From: Aotearoamyces nothofagi
Lineage: Eukaryota > Ascomycota > Leotiomycetes > Leotiales > Tympanidaceae
Assembly (NCBI GenBank): GCA_015345905.1
Contig: JADDTR010000001.1
Coordinates: 496,001-560,000, forward strand
Length of the DNA stretch: 64,000 nucleotides
Direction of reading: 5' to 3'
Below, in pieces: positions 45,738-57,854 of the stretch. The notes under the pieces were generated by a model. That model had not been told where the DNA came from. It did no database searches and saw nothing but the letters and a program-made list of their open reading frames with translations. Both the position numbers and the translations under genes were made by a program. Position 1 is the first letter of the stretch. Every line of letters begins with the position of its first letter.

Positions 45738-47592
45738 GGCCGTAAGAGTTCCAGAAATTTGACATAGAGATAATAAAGCATTTGTTCTTCTGAAGGTACT
45801 ATCACACTGTGAATAGCAGATTGTAATGCACGCAATGTGCTCCTCGAATCGAGTGAAGTCCATATTTGCGTTCATTTCAGATGTACTATACCGGTTAAGT
45901 AATGCAACCTTAGTATCCCATTGAATGTTTTAATTCGTCCAACTATACGTACCCTTCCTAAATTGATACATCCATAGGATCTGTGGACATCTCTTTCTTG
46001 ACCCTGAGCTTCCTCGTCAGGTATTCGGTCTCGAGTTGTCCTTACTGCTCTGGTGGCATCGCGCTAGCAAGCGGCTTGTAACTATTGTTGGGTAGTAAGC
46101 AATTGGATTGTGGATTACGATCGATGCTGGCAATGCTGGTGATTAATATCATTCCCAGGATACTGCAGACACACATTGTGACGTCTTGCTTGGAAGGCTC
46201 ACTGCCGTTGTCTCTATTAGAGCATGCTATCGCAGGAATAATAATAGGAAGGACGAGAATGCCGCGGGGACTGGGAATGCCGCGGGTGTAGGCGTCGCTG
46301 CCTATAAGTAAGTGCAGGCACCTACCATATCTACGATACGAAAGAAGTAATCCCCCAGTCTTCATATCTATTCATGCCGTAAGCGTGGTTGGGAACCACT
46401 CGTGCGTCGCCGGTATGCATAATATGGAACCTTAGAGAGCAGATAACATCCATCTTTAGCCTCGGGGCTTTCTTTTATCTTGTCGTCTATTCCTGCTAGG
46501 TTACGCCATATCGAGGATCTAGTGAACTTAAAATGCCCCCATACAACCTGGCGGGTTTGTCTAGATGGGCGGTATGGTTGGTGGGGTTGCATTTCTGTGG
46601 AAGCTTTGTGATTGCTTGCTTTCTTCGTAGTGCCGCTACGGCATGAAGGTGTTCGCTGCTGTTCGTAGGTTGCACTCCTATGGGACGTTTGCATTTCGAA
46701 CCTGTCTTTAGCAAGTGATCTTCTCCCTGCTTGTCATTCGAATCTCTCCCCATCCCACACTATCCACCTTCTCGCATCTCGCTCGCCATATGAAACGCAC
46801 CGATGCTACCAGACCGCACCTTTCACAGTCATCTAAAACGGAGCCAGCTGTGACTGTCCTCGCTCTCTTTTGGGTGGTCTTCGCTCCGCTCTTGCTCTAG
46901 GTATGGGCCGAAGAAGCATGAATATGCTCGCCCGGGAAGCAAACAGTCGTTTGCTTACAGCCCATCAACCATGCAGGCTCCTCTATGGGAGCTCGCGATC
47001 AGTAGGGCAGCACTGAACACCTGCCCAAATGGACCCAGAAGATGGCCCAGAAGATGCCCTAAGATGTTGATACAGGCTATTAAAATAAGTAGAGCTACTC
47101 TAATGTGCCACAAAGAGCAGAGTCAAATAGATTCACACCACGTTCCAACTACGGCTAAAAGGATTCTCTCCAGAGATCTGAAGAACTTAAGAGTTCAGGC
47201 GTTGAGATTTTATAGGCCAACAAAGAGTTCAATAGGGAAGAGCCCTGTCAAGAGGATATCGAATTCTGGATCTAAGGTAACGCTTAGATGATATTTATAT
47301 TCCATTTTTGAAGGGGGAGGAGAAGCTAGGGTTTAAATCATAGCCAGTTATTTAAAGGCTAGGTTTAACTTTTAATCAATCATTTACCCCGATTTCCTTA
47401 TAATGACAAGCATGAAAGATGAGATTTAGTAGCTTTCTGAGGACGGCCCTTAAATAGAGTGGAAGAAATAAGACTCGGCTAAGCTATATTTCAAGAAAAA
47501 AATGGACACCTAATTGGAACTATCAACCAAGACTTAAGTTGAAGTAATACTTGGAATTTTTCTCTTTTGGGGCTCTGTAGCTAGTACTCTGT
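45738..47592. other. Intergenic, 1.9 kb, right half AT-rich and decayed
   Basis: The 3' flank of AcrB meets the 3' flank of the leucine gene. The stretch 46970-47520 is AT-rich with scattered protein-like pieces on the plus strand and many interruptions. It may be a very old element or gene relic, but I cannot name a family. No end repeats were seen. Confidence 0.35.
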
Positions 47593-48926
47593 TTATTTTA
47601 TTTCTGCAAGGACTTTCTTCAGTTCCGCTGCGACAGCGTCGCCGACTTCTTTTGTGCTTGATGTGCCACTAATATCCCTTGTCCTTATGCCACTATCAAT
47701 TGTACGGCGAACAGCCTCATAGACTGCTGCTGATTCAGCGGGTAAGTTTAGGGAATATTTGAGCAACATAGCGACGGATAGGATCGTGCCGACGGGGTTG
47801 ACGACGCCTTGACCAGATATATCCGGTGCAGATCCTAAGGGAAAGTCAGTCTTGGACAGATAAATTACTTAGAGGAATACCCCTACCATGAATTGGCTCA
47901 TAGATTCCATTACACCTGCTCTTTCCATCTGGAATACCGCTCAAGCTAGCACTTGGTGACAATCCAATGCTTCCTGGTATAACACTTGCTTCGTCACTGA
48001 TGATATCTCCGAACAAGTTGCTTGTAATGACAATGCCATTCAATGCTCTTGGGTTCTTGACCATCAGCATGGCCGCGCTATCGATTAGCTGATGTCCAAC
48101 CTTCAACTCTGGGAACTCCTTGGCCATCACTTCATCCACCGTCTTTCTCCAGAGTCTTGAGGTTGCCAAAACATTAGCCTTATCAAGACTCCAAATAGGC
48201 AAAGGAGGATTGTGCTCAAGGGCAAGGTAAGCTGCCAATCTTGTAATACGCTCAATCTCAAATCGCGAGTATGCCTCAACATCCCACGCAATTCCATCCG
48301 CATCGCCCTCTTTCCGGTCTCCAAAGTAGATTCCACCAGTCAGCTCCCGAATGATGTTGAAGTCGGTCCCGCGGCAGACTTCAGCTTTAAGGGGTGAGAT
48401 ATCAACGAGGGATTCGGAGGCAAAGCTGCAAGGTCGGAGGTTTCCATATGTGCCCATCTCTTTCCGCAACTTAAGGATGCCCTGTTCTGGACGCACTTTG
48501 CCGGTGCCCCATTCCGGTCCACCAATTGCACCTAGGAGAACAGCGTCGGCGGCTTTTGCAGCATCGAGTGCCTTTTGTGTTAGAGGCTCGCCTGTAGCAT
48601 CGATGGAGCACTGCAGAAGGTGTTAGCTGTGCTGACAATGTCAATTGAAGGAGAGCAAATGCACTGACGCCGCCAATGAGGTGCTCCTGGAAGTTGAATT
48701 TGCCCACGCTCGGGCGCTCTTTTTCGATGACTTTGAGAATCTAAATCAATTAGTAAGGGCTGCGTTTTGACATTGCGGCGCCATCGAGTATACCTTGACA
48801 GCTTCAGCAACGACCTACGAAGCATTAGTGGATGCGGCTAACAATCAGTACTCCCATAAATTGGTGGAAGCTTACTTCAGGACCGGTATGATCGCCACCT
48901 AAAACCACAATGTTGTGAGTAGCCAT
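47593..48926 (-). CDS. LEU2: 3-isopropylmalate dehydrogenase
   Basis: NAD-dependent oxidative decarboxylase of leucine biosynthesis; it converts 3-isopropylmalate to 2-oxoisocaproate. Minus-strand exons are 48926..48876, 48814..48794 (21 nt), 48740..48669, 48610..47887 and 47834..47593, giving 369 residues; introns are 61, 53, 58 and 52 nt. The N-terminus is [18 protein letters not shown], then [26 protein letters not shown], the substrate-binding [13 protein letters not shown] and the metal-binding [20 protein letters not shown]. The adenine-binding [14 protein letters not shown] is recreated by the last splice. The length is typical. Filamentous fungi often carry two such genes; which paralogue this is cannot be told here. 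Confidence 0.96.
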
Positions 48927-51900
48927 TATGAAGTTGTTGGTTCTAAAAAGGTTCAGATTCTAGGGAATGATCATTGAAATGCCAACAGTTAAAGCGCTCT
49001 CGCATTTACGAGTTACAATATGTGTCCCCCGCACTCCGGTCTTCGGCTTTAATCAGGAGATAATTGCCTGAGGAATGAGGACGGTGACGAGAATGAGTGG
49101 AAGCCGAAGCTCAACAACTACGACAGGTCGGCTACCAGTTTCGATATACAATTGCTTATATATAATTCATAGATTGCCATATCTCGGCGTGATACTCGGA
49201 ACAATTGACAATTATCTTTCGCTTCAAATTCGAGAGGAGTATTAAAATTTAAGAGAGTCGATTCGTAGCTATCATCACGCTACAAACGAAACATCGGCGA
49301 ATGCATTGTGCCTACTAAACTTTCTTCATTATCAAAAAGAAAGCACGTCGTGATTGATGGGCCCTCACAGTCTGGCGTAATAGGGTCGTATACGCAAATG
49401 ACGTGGGTACAGGTCAAGATTTGACGATAGCACAATCATAGGGAACAATTTCCTCCCTCGGTCATCAGCCCTTGGGCTTCGTAGTAACAATAGATCGATT
49501 GGACTCCTTTAAGTGATCTTAAGAAGGGAAAGAACGACAACGCAGTGTGTATTTATTATCCATGTGCATATGAATATGAGACGTTAGACCCAAAGCTCAC
49601 GGACCCAATCTCCTCATTACCCCCCAGGTTTCTCAGCCCTATATACTAGTACGCGATGCCCATTTGTAAGCAAACTTACATGTTTATGTTACGGAGGACT
49701 TAGTAGGCACAAATGTCGAGGATGATACATAGGCTTACTTAAGAAGTTATGAGCTTTAAGGGTACCAAGCTTAGATGGAAGATTCAAGCTCGAGAGAATA
49801 ACAATAAGCATTGCGACTTCCAAGGATGAAATGTATATTAAGGCTGTCGCAAGCTAAAGCTGACTGCGGGCCTTGCAGGGAAATATTCTAATTAATCCCG
49901 TTGATTAAAAGGAAACATAGAAACAGGACAAGAAACCTCATAAATTCAGGTGCATGTCGAGAACAGCCCTGCACGGGTCAGAAGTTGAGTTGAATCCATG
50001 CCATGGCAATAGCAGAATCAAAACGCCCGCCACTTCGCTGCGCCCTTCTTCGAGGTACTTCTGCACGGAAGACTGTGGCCATGGCATAAGGCATTATATA
50101 TAATCTCGGTTCCTAGGAAGGCAGCATTAAGGACTAGGATATGATTATCAACCCGATCAAAGACAACGGCTTCATGATGGCACAGATCTGTTGGCGAGGG
50201 ATTGACTGGCTCGCGGGACTCCGTAAGCCAGTCGGGAAGTGGGCGAGTGAAGATGAGACGCCACCGGTCGACCGACCATGTACGGACGGGGTGGCAACCA
50301 GGTACTAAACTCTTATCGCATTCAAACCAAGGATAGATTGGCGGCGCTATCTATTCAGCTGAGAGGTTCGGGGTTTGAAGATACCGCCCGTATAATACTG
50401 TAATAATGCCGTGGGTTCCATGGAGAGGGTGTTTTCATTCGCTCTCAAGCCCGTCACTACTTCGTACTGTACTAGTTTGGGTCGGCCACGGAGCAAAGGG
50501 GTTCGCTCGTGGTTCTGCCTTTCCGCTTAGGGGCGCTGACGCCGAGTGCCCATAGTCCACTGTCCCATATATCGCATCTCCACTTGTCCGTTCTGAAGCA
50601 CAGAAGGGATCTGCGCCAGCTCTTTGCCGGACGGAAGCCAGCAGAAGTGGTTCACGTTGTCGTGGCATGTGTCATAGCCGGCAATATTTGTCGAAAGTCG
50701 TAAATTCCTGTTGTGGATCTAGGCCAGCTCTCCTTTGGAGGCTGTCCTCGAAGTAGTAAAATGTGGTCTGATAGCGGGGAAATGCTTTCAGGTGGGAGGA
50801 AGGTTCGCAGCAAGTAATCATCTAGCTTCCAGTGGCTCCGCAGAGCGCTGCACGGCGTACTTGGCCTGTTGACCTTGGGCGAACAGACACCGGTGCGTTG
50901 TTGCTTTTGTTAGCTGCTGTGGATAATCGCTGCAGGTACGAAAGCATTATTGCATCAAGACATAAATGAGGAAATGAGCCACCAAGACCATCCCAACTTC
51001 CCCGCGCGATTGGAGGGCAAACGTCGTGCGTATTGTCCTGCAGAGGGCAAATCATGGTCATTGTCAAGCCGTAAGGGATGCGTATGCATATGCATCGCAG
51101 CAGTAGTGACTTACTTAGTATGTAGAGGTGGTTCAGATACCGATAGGAATACCATGGTGTGTCCCTGAAATCCTGATCCTTAGGCTGTTGCCATTGTTGG
51201 GCCCGGCCATTGTTCAGGTTTTATGCTACAGACGAGCTGCCGTGCTGCCCTGCTGCCCTGGCCCGCGCGAGCCCCCGCCAGTGCCCCTAACGAGTAAGGC
51301 TCTCGCCAACAACAGCGCGAGCAATCTGGGTATTGAACAGTTCCGGCGCACTGTATTAGGTAGGTACATATTATTAAGTAGGTACCTGGTGTACTGTACT
51401 GTACCGTACCTTAGCCAGGTAGCCAAGGTAGCCCGCAGGTCAGCCGCGGACCGCCTTTCATTCACCCTTGGGGAGAAATGAGCTGTCCAACCACGCATTC
51501 CACCCACATTGCTTCGATATACCGAGTAAGAGGAAGAATGGTTCGGAGCATGCAATATGCAGCATGCAGCTTGAACCCTCCTCAGGAGACACCGTAGCAA
51601 TCCTCGCCGCACTCGTGGCATGCAATCTTTTCCAGCAGCCTGAAGCTCTAACGTCGCCTTTTATGAAGCCTGTGATCGTGTGCGCTCTAGATATTCCGGC
51701 ATACGCCCGACCCGCCCCCATTAAACCTGCTACGACCTCGGAGCCTAGGGTGACGGCTTATTCAAGACCTTTATACTTTAACGGATTATAGGGTACCTCC
51801 CGTCTGTGACGGCCTCTTGTATATTTTGATTGTTGCTGTCTTGCATTTGCTATCATTGGATCGGCTTGATCCAAGCAGCCACTGATCCTAGGTGACGCTC

Positions 51901-52327
51901 TTTGGTATGCTATCAGGCTGTGAAACTTCTGAAGCCTGAGACTGATTGTTATTGATTTCTAGTGCAGACGATTGTTTTTATATTTATGTGCTATGCTGCC
52001 TACGACCCAGCACTGCTACCTACGAGCCGATCCCACGATTCCTCCTGGCAGCCTGAACAGCTGCAAAGAGGTCTCCTTATATACCAGGACCACACCAGGG
52101 TTGCTGAGACCATAATCATTAGGAGTGGCCTGCGGAGGTGCATACTGGTTTAGACGTTTTTCGATTTTATCCAGAAGACACAAAGAGTTGTGAACGCTGT
52201 GCGAGCTGGGAGTTTTTTAGGGCCGGAGATCGGGTTGCTATGAGTTGGGAACAACAGACGTATAGGTAGGAAGGACTGATCAAGAAGCGTCTGTTGATAT
52301 GAGAAAGACTCCATCGCTGACAAAGGG
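48927..52327. other. Intergenic, 3.4 kb, no supported gene
   Basis: Includes the leucine gene promoter at its left end; I did not find a perfect CCGGNNCCGG Leu3 site near the start. The stretch 49500-49960 is AT-rich and looks decayed. A TGTACTGTACC microsatellite lies at about 51388-51408. Open frames elsewhere are short and overlap on both strands. No gene is supported. Confidence 0.4.
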
Positions 52328-54667
52328 ATGAATGATAGCTTTGGGAACCCAAACGCTCAACCTCCAACACCCACGCAAACGCCAACGTCTACGGACTTCC
52401 CAAGCCCGGTTTTCCGAACCCCTCAAACTAACACTAACACTTTTGAGCATCACTCAGGGTGGACGCCGACGTTTGCAGAAGAATACTCCGTCTTCAATGC
52501 CACGCCTGGCCGCCTCACAAATATCCAAGACTCTTATCCAGAAGTATCAACACCAAGAGCTTCTACATCCTGGAGTGATAAGCGGCCACTGTCCAGCGCA
52601 GAAGACCTAGCTGCAGAACTAGCATCTCATGTGCATCACCTGTCAGCACAGCCAAATTTGCCGCTGCCTCCAGTAGAACAATCTCGCCGGTTATCTTCTT
52701 CTCCTGTTCCTACATCCAACTTTCCCCCAGAGCCTAGAGAAAGGAACGCAGATACCACTCCACGAAATCCACGGCGTTGTCTAGAACAACCATTCAGCGG
52801 GCAAACAGTAACACCTCCTCGATCAGAAAACAACTCATCGAGGAAATTGGCTTCGACTCCCGATTATATCGCAATGCAACGTAATCAAGAGTCCTCGTTT
52901 CACTCTTCTGGTACTTCAGGACAGTTGAGCCATCTTACATTTGCTTCTGATACAGGTGATATGTTTGCATATCCAATGCCTGCACCTGCAACAGCACCCA
53001 TTTTCACAAACACTAAGTCGTTTTGGGATCCAGATAGTAGCATGGCTGGCATGGACATGGATTTCTCTGGTACCAATCCCTCAATGTTTGATTCACTATC
53101 ATCCCATAGGTCCGCAAATTCATTTGACTGGGTCCGCAATAGTCAGATCTTCCAACAGACTGCAAACATTCCTTATAACGCGAACTCTTCTCAAAACTCA
53201 CAACGTCAAAGACCTATTCTGTCGAAGCCTTCAGTTTCTGATGCAAGACAAGATATCTCTGGGACCTCTTTTAATTTTACTACGTCCACAATGTCTGAAG
53301 ATCCATTCGATATAGTAGCGTCTAATGGAGCCGTAAATCCAGGCCTTCTTTTCAGCTTTCCAGAACTTACATCTCCGTCGATCTCTAGACCTTATGTTGA
53401 TGGTACTACTACCACACTTCCGGGGACATCGGCTAGCCAAATGATTCGGGAACCCTATCAACATCAACAAAGAGAGTCCAAACGAGACCAAGAAGAACTG
53501 CGCCGATCCCGTTCCACAATCGAAAGCAGTACCACTGCTCGGTACGACAAGGCGGCTTTCAGCTCCCCCACCAAGAGCAATCGCCCGGGTCTTCGACGAA
53601 GTCTTAGTGATAGCCGGCCAAAGAAGTTATCAGGTCAGAAACCTGTGCAGCTCTTAAATGTGGGACAGAGACCAGCTGGCGGGGAAGCTAGATCCATCAA
53701 CAGAGGAAGATCATCTCCTAATAAGCATCAAAGTCGGCCAGCTCTAGCTTCGATACCCGAAACTGATAGCACCAATGCTCATACTGCAATAACTTTCAGT
53801 ATTGACGCCAATGGAAGAGCGCGGACAGAGACTAGGTTCATTGCGCAGGAGTCAAAAACTATAAAAGGGAGGCCATCAGCGACCCTAGATGATGATTGGG
53901 GCTCTCCTCATTCTGGTTCTTCCACTGACGAGGATCCCATCACGATACCAAGTCGAGATACCCCCTCCGCCTTGCCGGACAGTCGCAATGAGCTCAAGCT
54001 TCCTAATTTCGAGGCATCAAGACAGTCTATTGAGGCACGTCAGCGTAGCAACAGCGCAGTAAATGCACCTTCTATTGATGATCAAGAGAGCGAAGCTGAG
54101 ACTGTCGTTGAGGAAAATGATAGGTCTGGGGATGCAACAAACGCTCTTCGAAAGGTTATGGAAAGCAGGAAGAAAGTCGGTAGCATGAGAGCTGAAGTCG
54201 GCCAGAAGCACTTTCACCAACGAGAGCACGCTCAAAAATTGTTCGGTCGATCCACACCGCAATATCGCTACCAGTACAATCAACCATCATCAACTAATAT
54301 ATCTCCAACTACTCTCACAGATCCTGATTTGGCAACCCCATCTACAGATCGAGAGAGCTCAATAAGTGACAGCACCCGATGTATCTGCAATAGTCGTGAT
54401 GGCGATGGCTTCATGATCCAATGGTAATCCATGATCCTTTTTGTCTGACAAGACTATTACTGACCTTCGTTTAGCGAGTCTTGTGAGAAGTGGCTTCACG
54501 CAAATTGCGTTGGAATCACCCGCCATCGTCTTCCACAGGTTTACATCTGCGCTTTCTGTGCTCAAACTCCTAATATGCGTGGGGGTCGTATACGTGATCC
54601 TGTCAGAAGCAACGCGCACTTAGGATCTTCCCCTTTAGCTCACAAATCATTTCAGTCGTGGCGATAA
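52328..54667 (+). CDS. PHD-finger protein with long disordered N-terminus
   Basis: Probable chromatin-associated protein. Exons are 52328..54423 and 54475..54667 (51-nt intron), giving 762 residues. The first 680 residues are Ser-, Thr-, Pro- and Asn-rich with basic patches such as RRSLSDSRPKKLS. The PHD finger (about 683-733) is split by the intron and complete only after splicing: RCICNSRDGDGFMIQ, then CESCEKWLHANC and ICAFC, giving C4HC3 spacing with the CEKWLHxxC core. PHD fingers of this type read methylated histone H3 tails. The reading frame to the intron alone would give a truncated finger. No other domain was seen, so the complex it belongs to is unknown. Confidence 0.88.
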
Positions 54668-55326
54668 AAATATTTAAAGTGATAAGAAATCTACATAAGC
54701 ATGCCTTTCTATCTAAACCTAGATAGCTCGGTGGCTTTTATATATTTAAAACTCTCGAATATAAGTGAGGATATATTTATCTTTGTGTATTGTGTAGGAA
54801 GACAGGGAATGGGTTTGAGCGACCTATTACAGTAGTGTACGTTTTTAGGACGGACTGTCTATGAATCAAATTAAATATACGTGATCACAGTATAGTTGGC
54901 GTATGTGGTTTGGTATAGTTGACATATTATCTTTGATTTGCATGAAGTAAACAACTCTATTCTATACCTCGGTTGATTTGTCGTCTACTGGGCATCACAT
55001 GATCATTTGCATGACGTAAGCGAGGCTTGAGACAAGTTCAGACAACGACTGGTAGCCTTCTCTTCGAAAGGCCACGCATTAAGATCATAGGAATGCCAAT
55101 AAACCTCAAGAAATTCGCCACTTACGCACTCCGTTGAGAGCGCTCCTACGGACTTCAATCGTATTAGGTATGGTAGCCACATTCCTTGACTTATATTTAT
55201 TACGCGGCGTTACAAGTACTGTACTGTACTGTACTGTACGTACAGTACTTACAATTCTATTAAAATACATAGTTCTGCACGAGTCACAACTCTTTTTTAA
55301 CATTGCCATACAGTAACAATAATACA
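54668..55326. other. Intergenic, 659 bp, with a palindromic GTAC repeat
   Basis: AT-rich spacer between two plus-strand genes. It contains the inverted GTAC repeat at about 55214-55250, roughly 75 bp upstream of the next start codon. Confidence 0.5.
55214..55250. repeat. Palindromic GTACT microsatellite
   Basis: Four TACTG units lie within an inverted repeat whose arms are AAGTACTGTAC and GTACAGTACTT. It could form a hairpin. It lies in the presumed promoter or leader of the next gene. Confidence 0.75.
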
Positions 55327-56115
55327 ATGCCTCCAATTCCTGTCTACACTCAAAGCCCAATAAATGCTACAAAATCAAACGAAAGCACCTCTCCGACGGT
55401 GCCTCCTACCACTTACGTTGCGCCGTCCGCACCTGCGAATAATGTGGCTACAACGACAGCCAAATCGTCTTCAATAAATCCATATACATCCGCTCAACCT
55501 GGAAGTTCTGCCGTCCCAGCACCAACAGGCGGAGCACATCGATATGCACCAATTCAACCGACGCCTACTACAAAGACAGACGATGGGCCGCCCGCACCAC
55601 AACCTGGAGCTTTCCCTACCCCAGATACAGTGAGAAGTAACTTACCTCCCCCGCCGAAAGTAGGGGAAGCCTTTAGTGCTCCTCCCATATCTTTAACTCA
55701 GCCATATCCTCCACAAATGTCCATACCATCACCCAACACAACCTACGGCGCGTACCCGTCCACATCATCTACAAGCACCACGAATGCACCTTCTTCTTCA
55801 TACCCGGTATCTCTAACCTCGGATGACAATGGAGCTCCTCGAAGAAGCCTCGAACACCCGCCAGGTAAGCATTTATCCCTAGAATCTCGGGGCAAAATTG
55901 ATAACGATATCCCAGGCTACGTTCAGAATCCTTATGCCTCCAATTTCACAGCTGATCAGCGACGAGCTCATGATAGTCAAGAGCCTACACTAGGTGGCTA
56001 TGGGCCCGACAGTGATGAAAGTGTATGGAATACAGCCAAAAAGTGGGCGCAAACAGCAGGGGAAAAACTTTCGGAAACTGAGGCAGAAATATGGAAACGT
56101 ATGAACGGGGCATAA
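55327..56115 (+). CDS. Proline-rich protein of unknown function
   Basis: Exons are 55327..55864 and 55916..56115, giving 245 residues. The 51-nt intron (GTAAGC...ATCCCAG) is divisible by three and stop-free, so a 262-residue form would arise if it is kept; splicing joins HPPG to YVQNPYASNF. The first 180 residues are Pro-, Ser- and Thr-rich with no cysteine and are probably disordered. The C-terminus carries a conserved-looking region (FTADQRRAHDSQEP, then ESVWNTAKKWAQTAGEKLSE) that can form an amphipathic helix. Such helices often bind membranes, but that is inference. I do not recognise the family. The frame runs upstream to a TTG; the first ATG is at 55327. Confidence 0.75.
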   Translation: MPPIPVYTQSPINATKSNESTSPTVPPTTYVAPSAPANNVATTTAKSSSINPYTSAQPGSSAVPAPTGGAHRYAPIQPTPTTKTDDGPPAPQPGAFPTPDTVRSNLPPPPKVGEAFSAPPISLTQPYPPQMSIPSPNTTYGAYPSTSSTSTTNAPSSSYPVSLTSDDNGAPRRSLEHPPGKHLSLESRGKIDNDIPGYVQNPYASNFTADQRRAHDSQEPTLGGYGPDSDESVWNTAKKWAQTAGEKLSETEAEIWKRMNGA

Positions 56116-57793
56116 AAATAGAAAGGCACTGCGGAAAATGGCCATGGCCTATTCAAGCACATAGGCATAGGTAGATTAAGCCTTGAAAATGGAAACCGAA
56201 TTATAAATCATCCGAAAGTATCACCAGACATCAAAAATAGCACGATGTAGTCTCTCGAGTGACTCTACGAAATCCCGGCCGCATAATTTTCAACACAATT
56301 TAGGTTCTCCTGGAGTTGAGCTATGCACCAATCTAGAAGCAGGGAAATAATGCTTCTTATAGAAGTAATCTAGTAATTGCGTTGTACAACCATGGAGCAC
56401 CGCGTACGGCGTGTGTGGCTGATGAAGAGGGACTTCCGCGACTATCCGACAGCGTGGCCGGGGCGAGACGAAAATGTGTATTTATATCCATACCCTCGTC
56501 CCTGCGGGCAATAGATCGACGGGTATAAAGTTGCATGCGTATGTTGATCGGATCATATTCATGCGTCATTTGATCTTCAATCGATAACTGTATTCATGCA
56601 TTTCGGCAGACTTTCCTATTATGACAGAAACCTGGCTCCTCAATTTGAAGCGAAACAACAAACAAGTGGGAACAGGAAGATTGATAAGACTGGGTGTTCT
56701 CGAGGTGCTAACGCTTGCGAAGGCGGCAGCCAGCCCGGAGTGACTGAATCAGTAATCTGGGTTTTAAACAAGAAGTACAGGCTATGGAGTATGGAGTATG
56801 GACACCAAGGATATTGGCTGATCCGGATGTTCCCTCATAGCAGCAGTACTCGTAACAAACAGCAGTAGCAGCAGAGCAGCCGTGCTCGGATCATTCGGAT
56901 GAGAAGTCAACATGAACGAATCTTATTATAGAGCTGTACGGTACGAAGTATCCATGGCCGATTATGCCAATACCCAACTCGATCATATACTGTAGCAATA
57001 CAGTATGGCTGGATAAGGGGGCTTTGAGGCTTTGGTGCTTTGGTGCTTTGGGGCGGGTGGTACGCAGCTGTGCCGGTATCAGTAGTGATACTGTGCCAGG
57101 AGCACCTACAGCACCTACCTACCTGGCACCCTGGAGCACCTGCCTGCCTGGCTTTGGGGTTGGCTATCGGCGCCGTCAGGCCGGCGCCTTTGCAGGGGCA
57201 GAAGCGAAGTCGGGTTTCAAGATGGGCCTTCTGAAACGAGCAACGACACGACTCCAAGCTCAGCGACCAATGCTGGCAGCCGCACACCCGCCCACTTGCC
57301 ACAGCCCAAACAGCCCCAATTTCAACCGGAGAACGACGGCGAGGCCTCGGTGGATCGCACACCGCGAAACGGGAGAATCGAAAGGCGAATCGAAAGACGG
57401 AAGATGCGTGTTAAGAGTGCCCTCCGGCCGTCGCGCCCTCCGCGGTCCTCCACGCGAGGTAGATGAAGGCATCGGTAGCAAGCAGCGCCAACATCAATGA
57501 ACAGGACGCCGTAGAAGATATACATCAGATATACGCTATAAGCTACAGCATAAGCTAGCTTGGCTAGCATGGCTAGGCATCTCCCGTATGGATGGTCGAT
57601 ACTGTGCAGTAGGGTGTGTGATGATGCGAAGGATGGCACGGGGTAGACTCCTGCACATCAAGGGGGGCTTCAAACACTCAAGACAGCAGGTAAACGGGGA
57701 GGGAGTAGGGGAGTAGGGGAGGGTCGGCCGCTGAACACTGACCTGACCGATCCAGACGTGGCCGCCACAGCCCGCAGTCCACGGCACAGCCTA

Positions 57794-57854
57794 GCAGCGG
57801 CTGGCAGTGGCTGGCAGTGGCTGGGGGTGGCTGGGGGTGGCTGGGGGTGGCTGG
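57794..57854 (+). repeat. GGCTGGCAGT / GGCTGGGGGT 10-nt tandem repeat, G-rich
   Basis: Six copies of a 10-nt unit. The last three or four carry runs of five G and could form a G-quadruplex. Confidence 0.7.

Noticed and set aside
48927-49120. Leu3-type CCGGNNCCGG site upstream of LEU2
   Set aside because: The nearest candidate near 49040 has the wrong spacing and sequence.
57310-57500. Frames near 56964-57500 suggesting a gene
   Set aside because: No domain and overlapping frames on the opposite strand; the composition follows local repeats.
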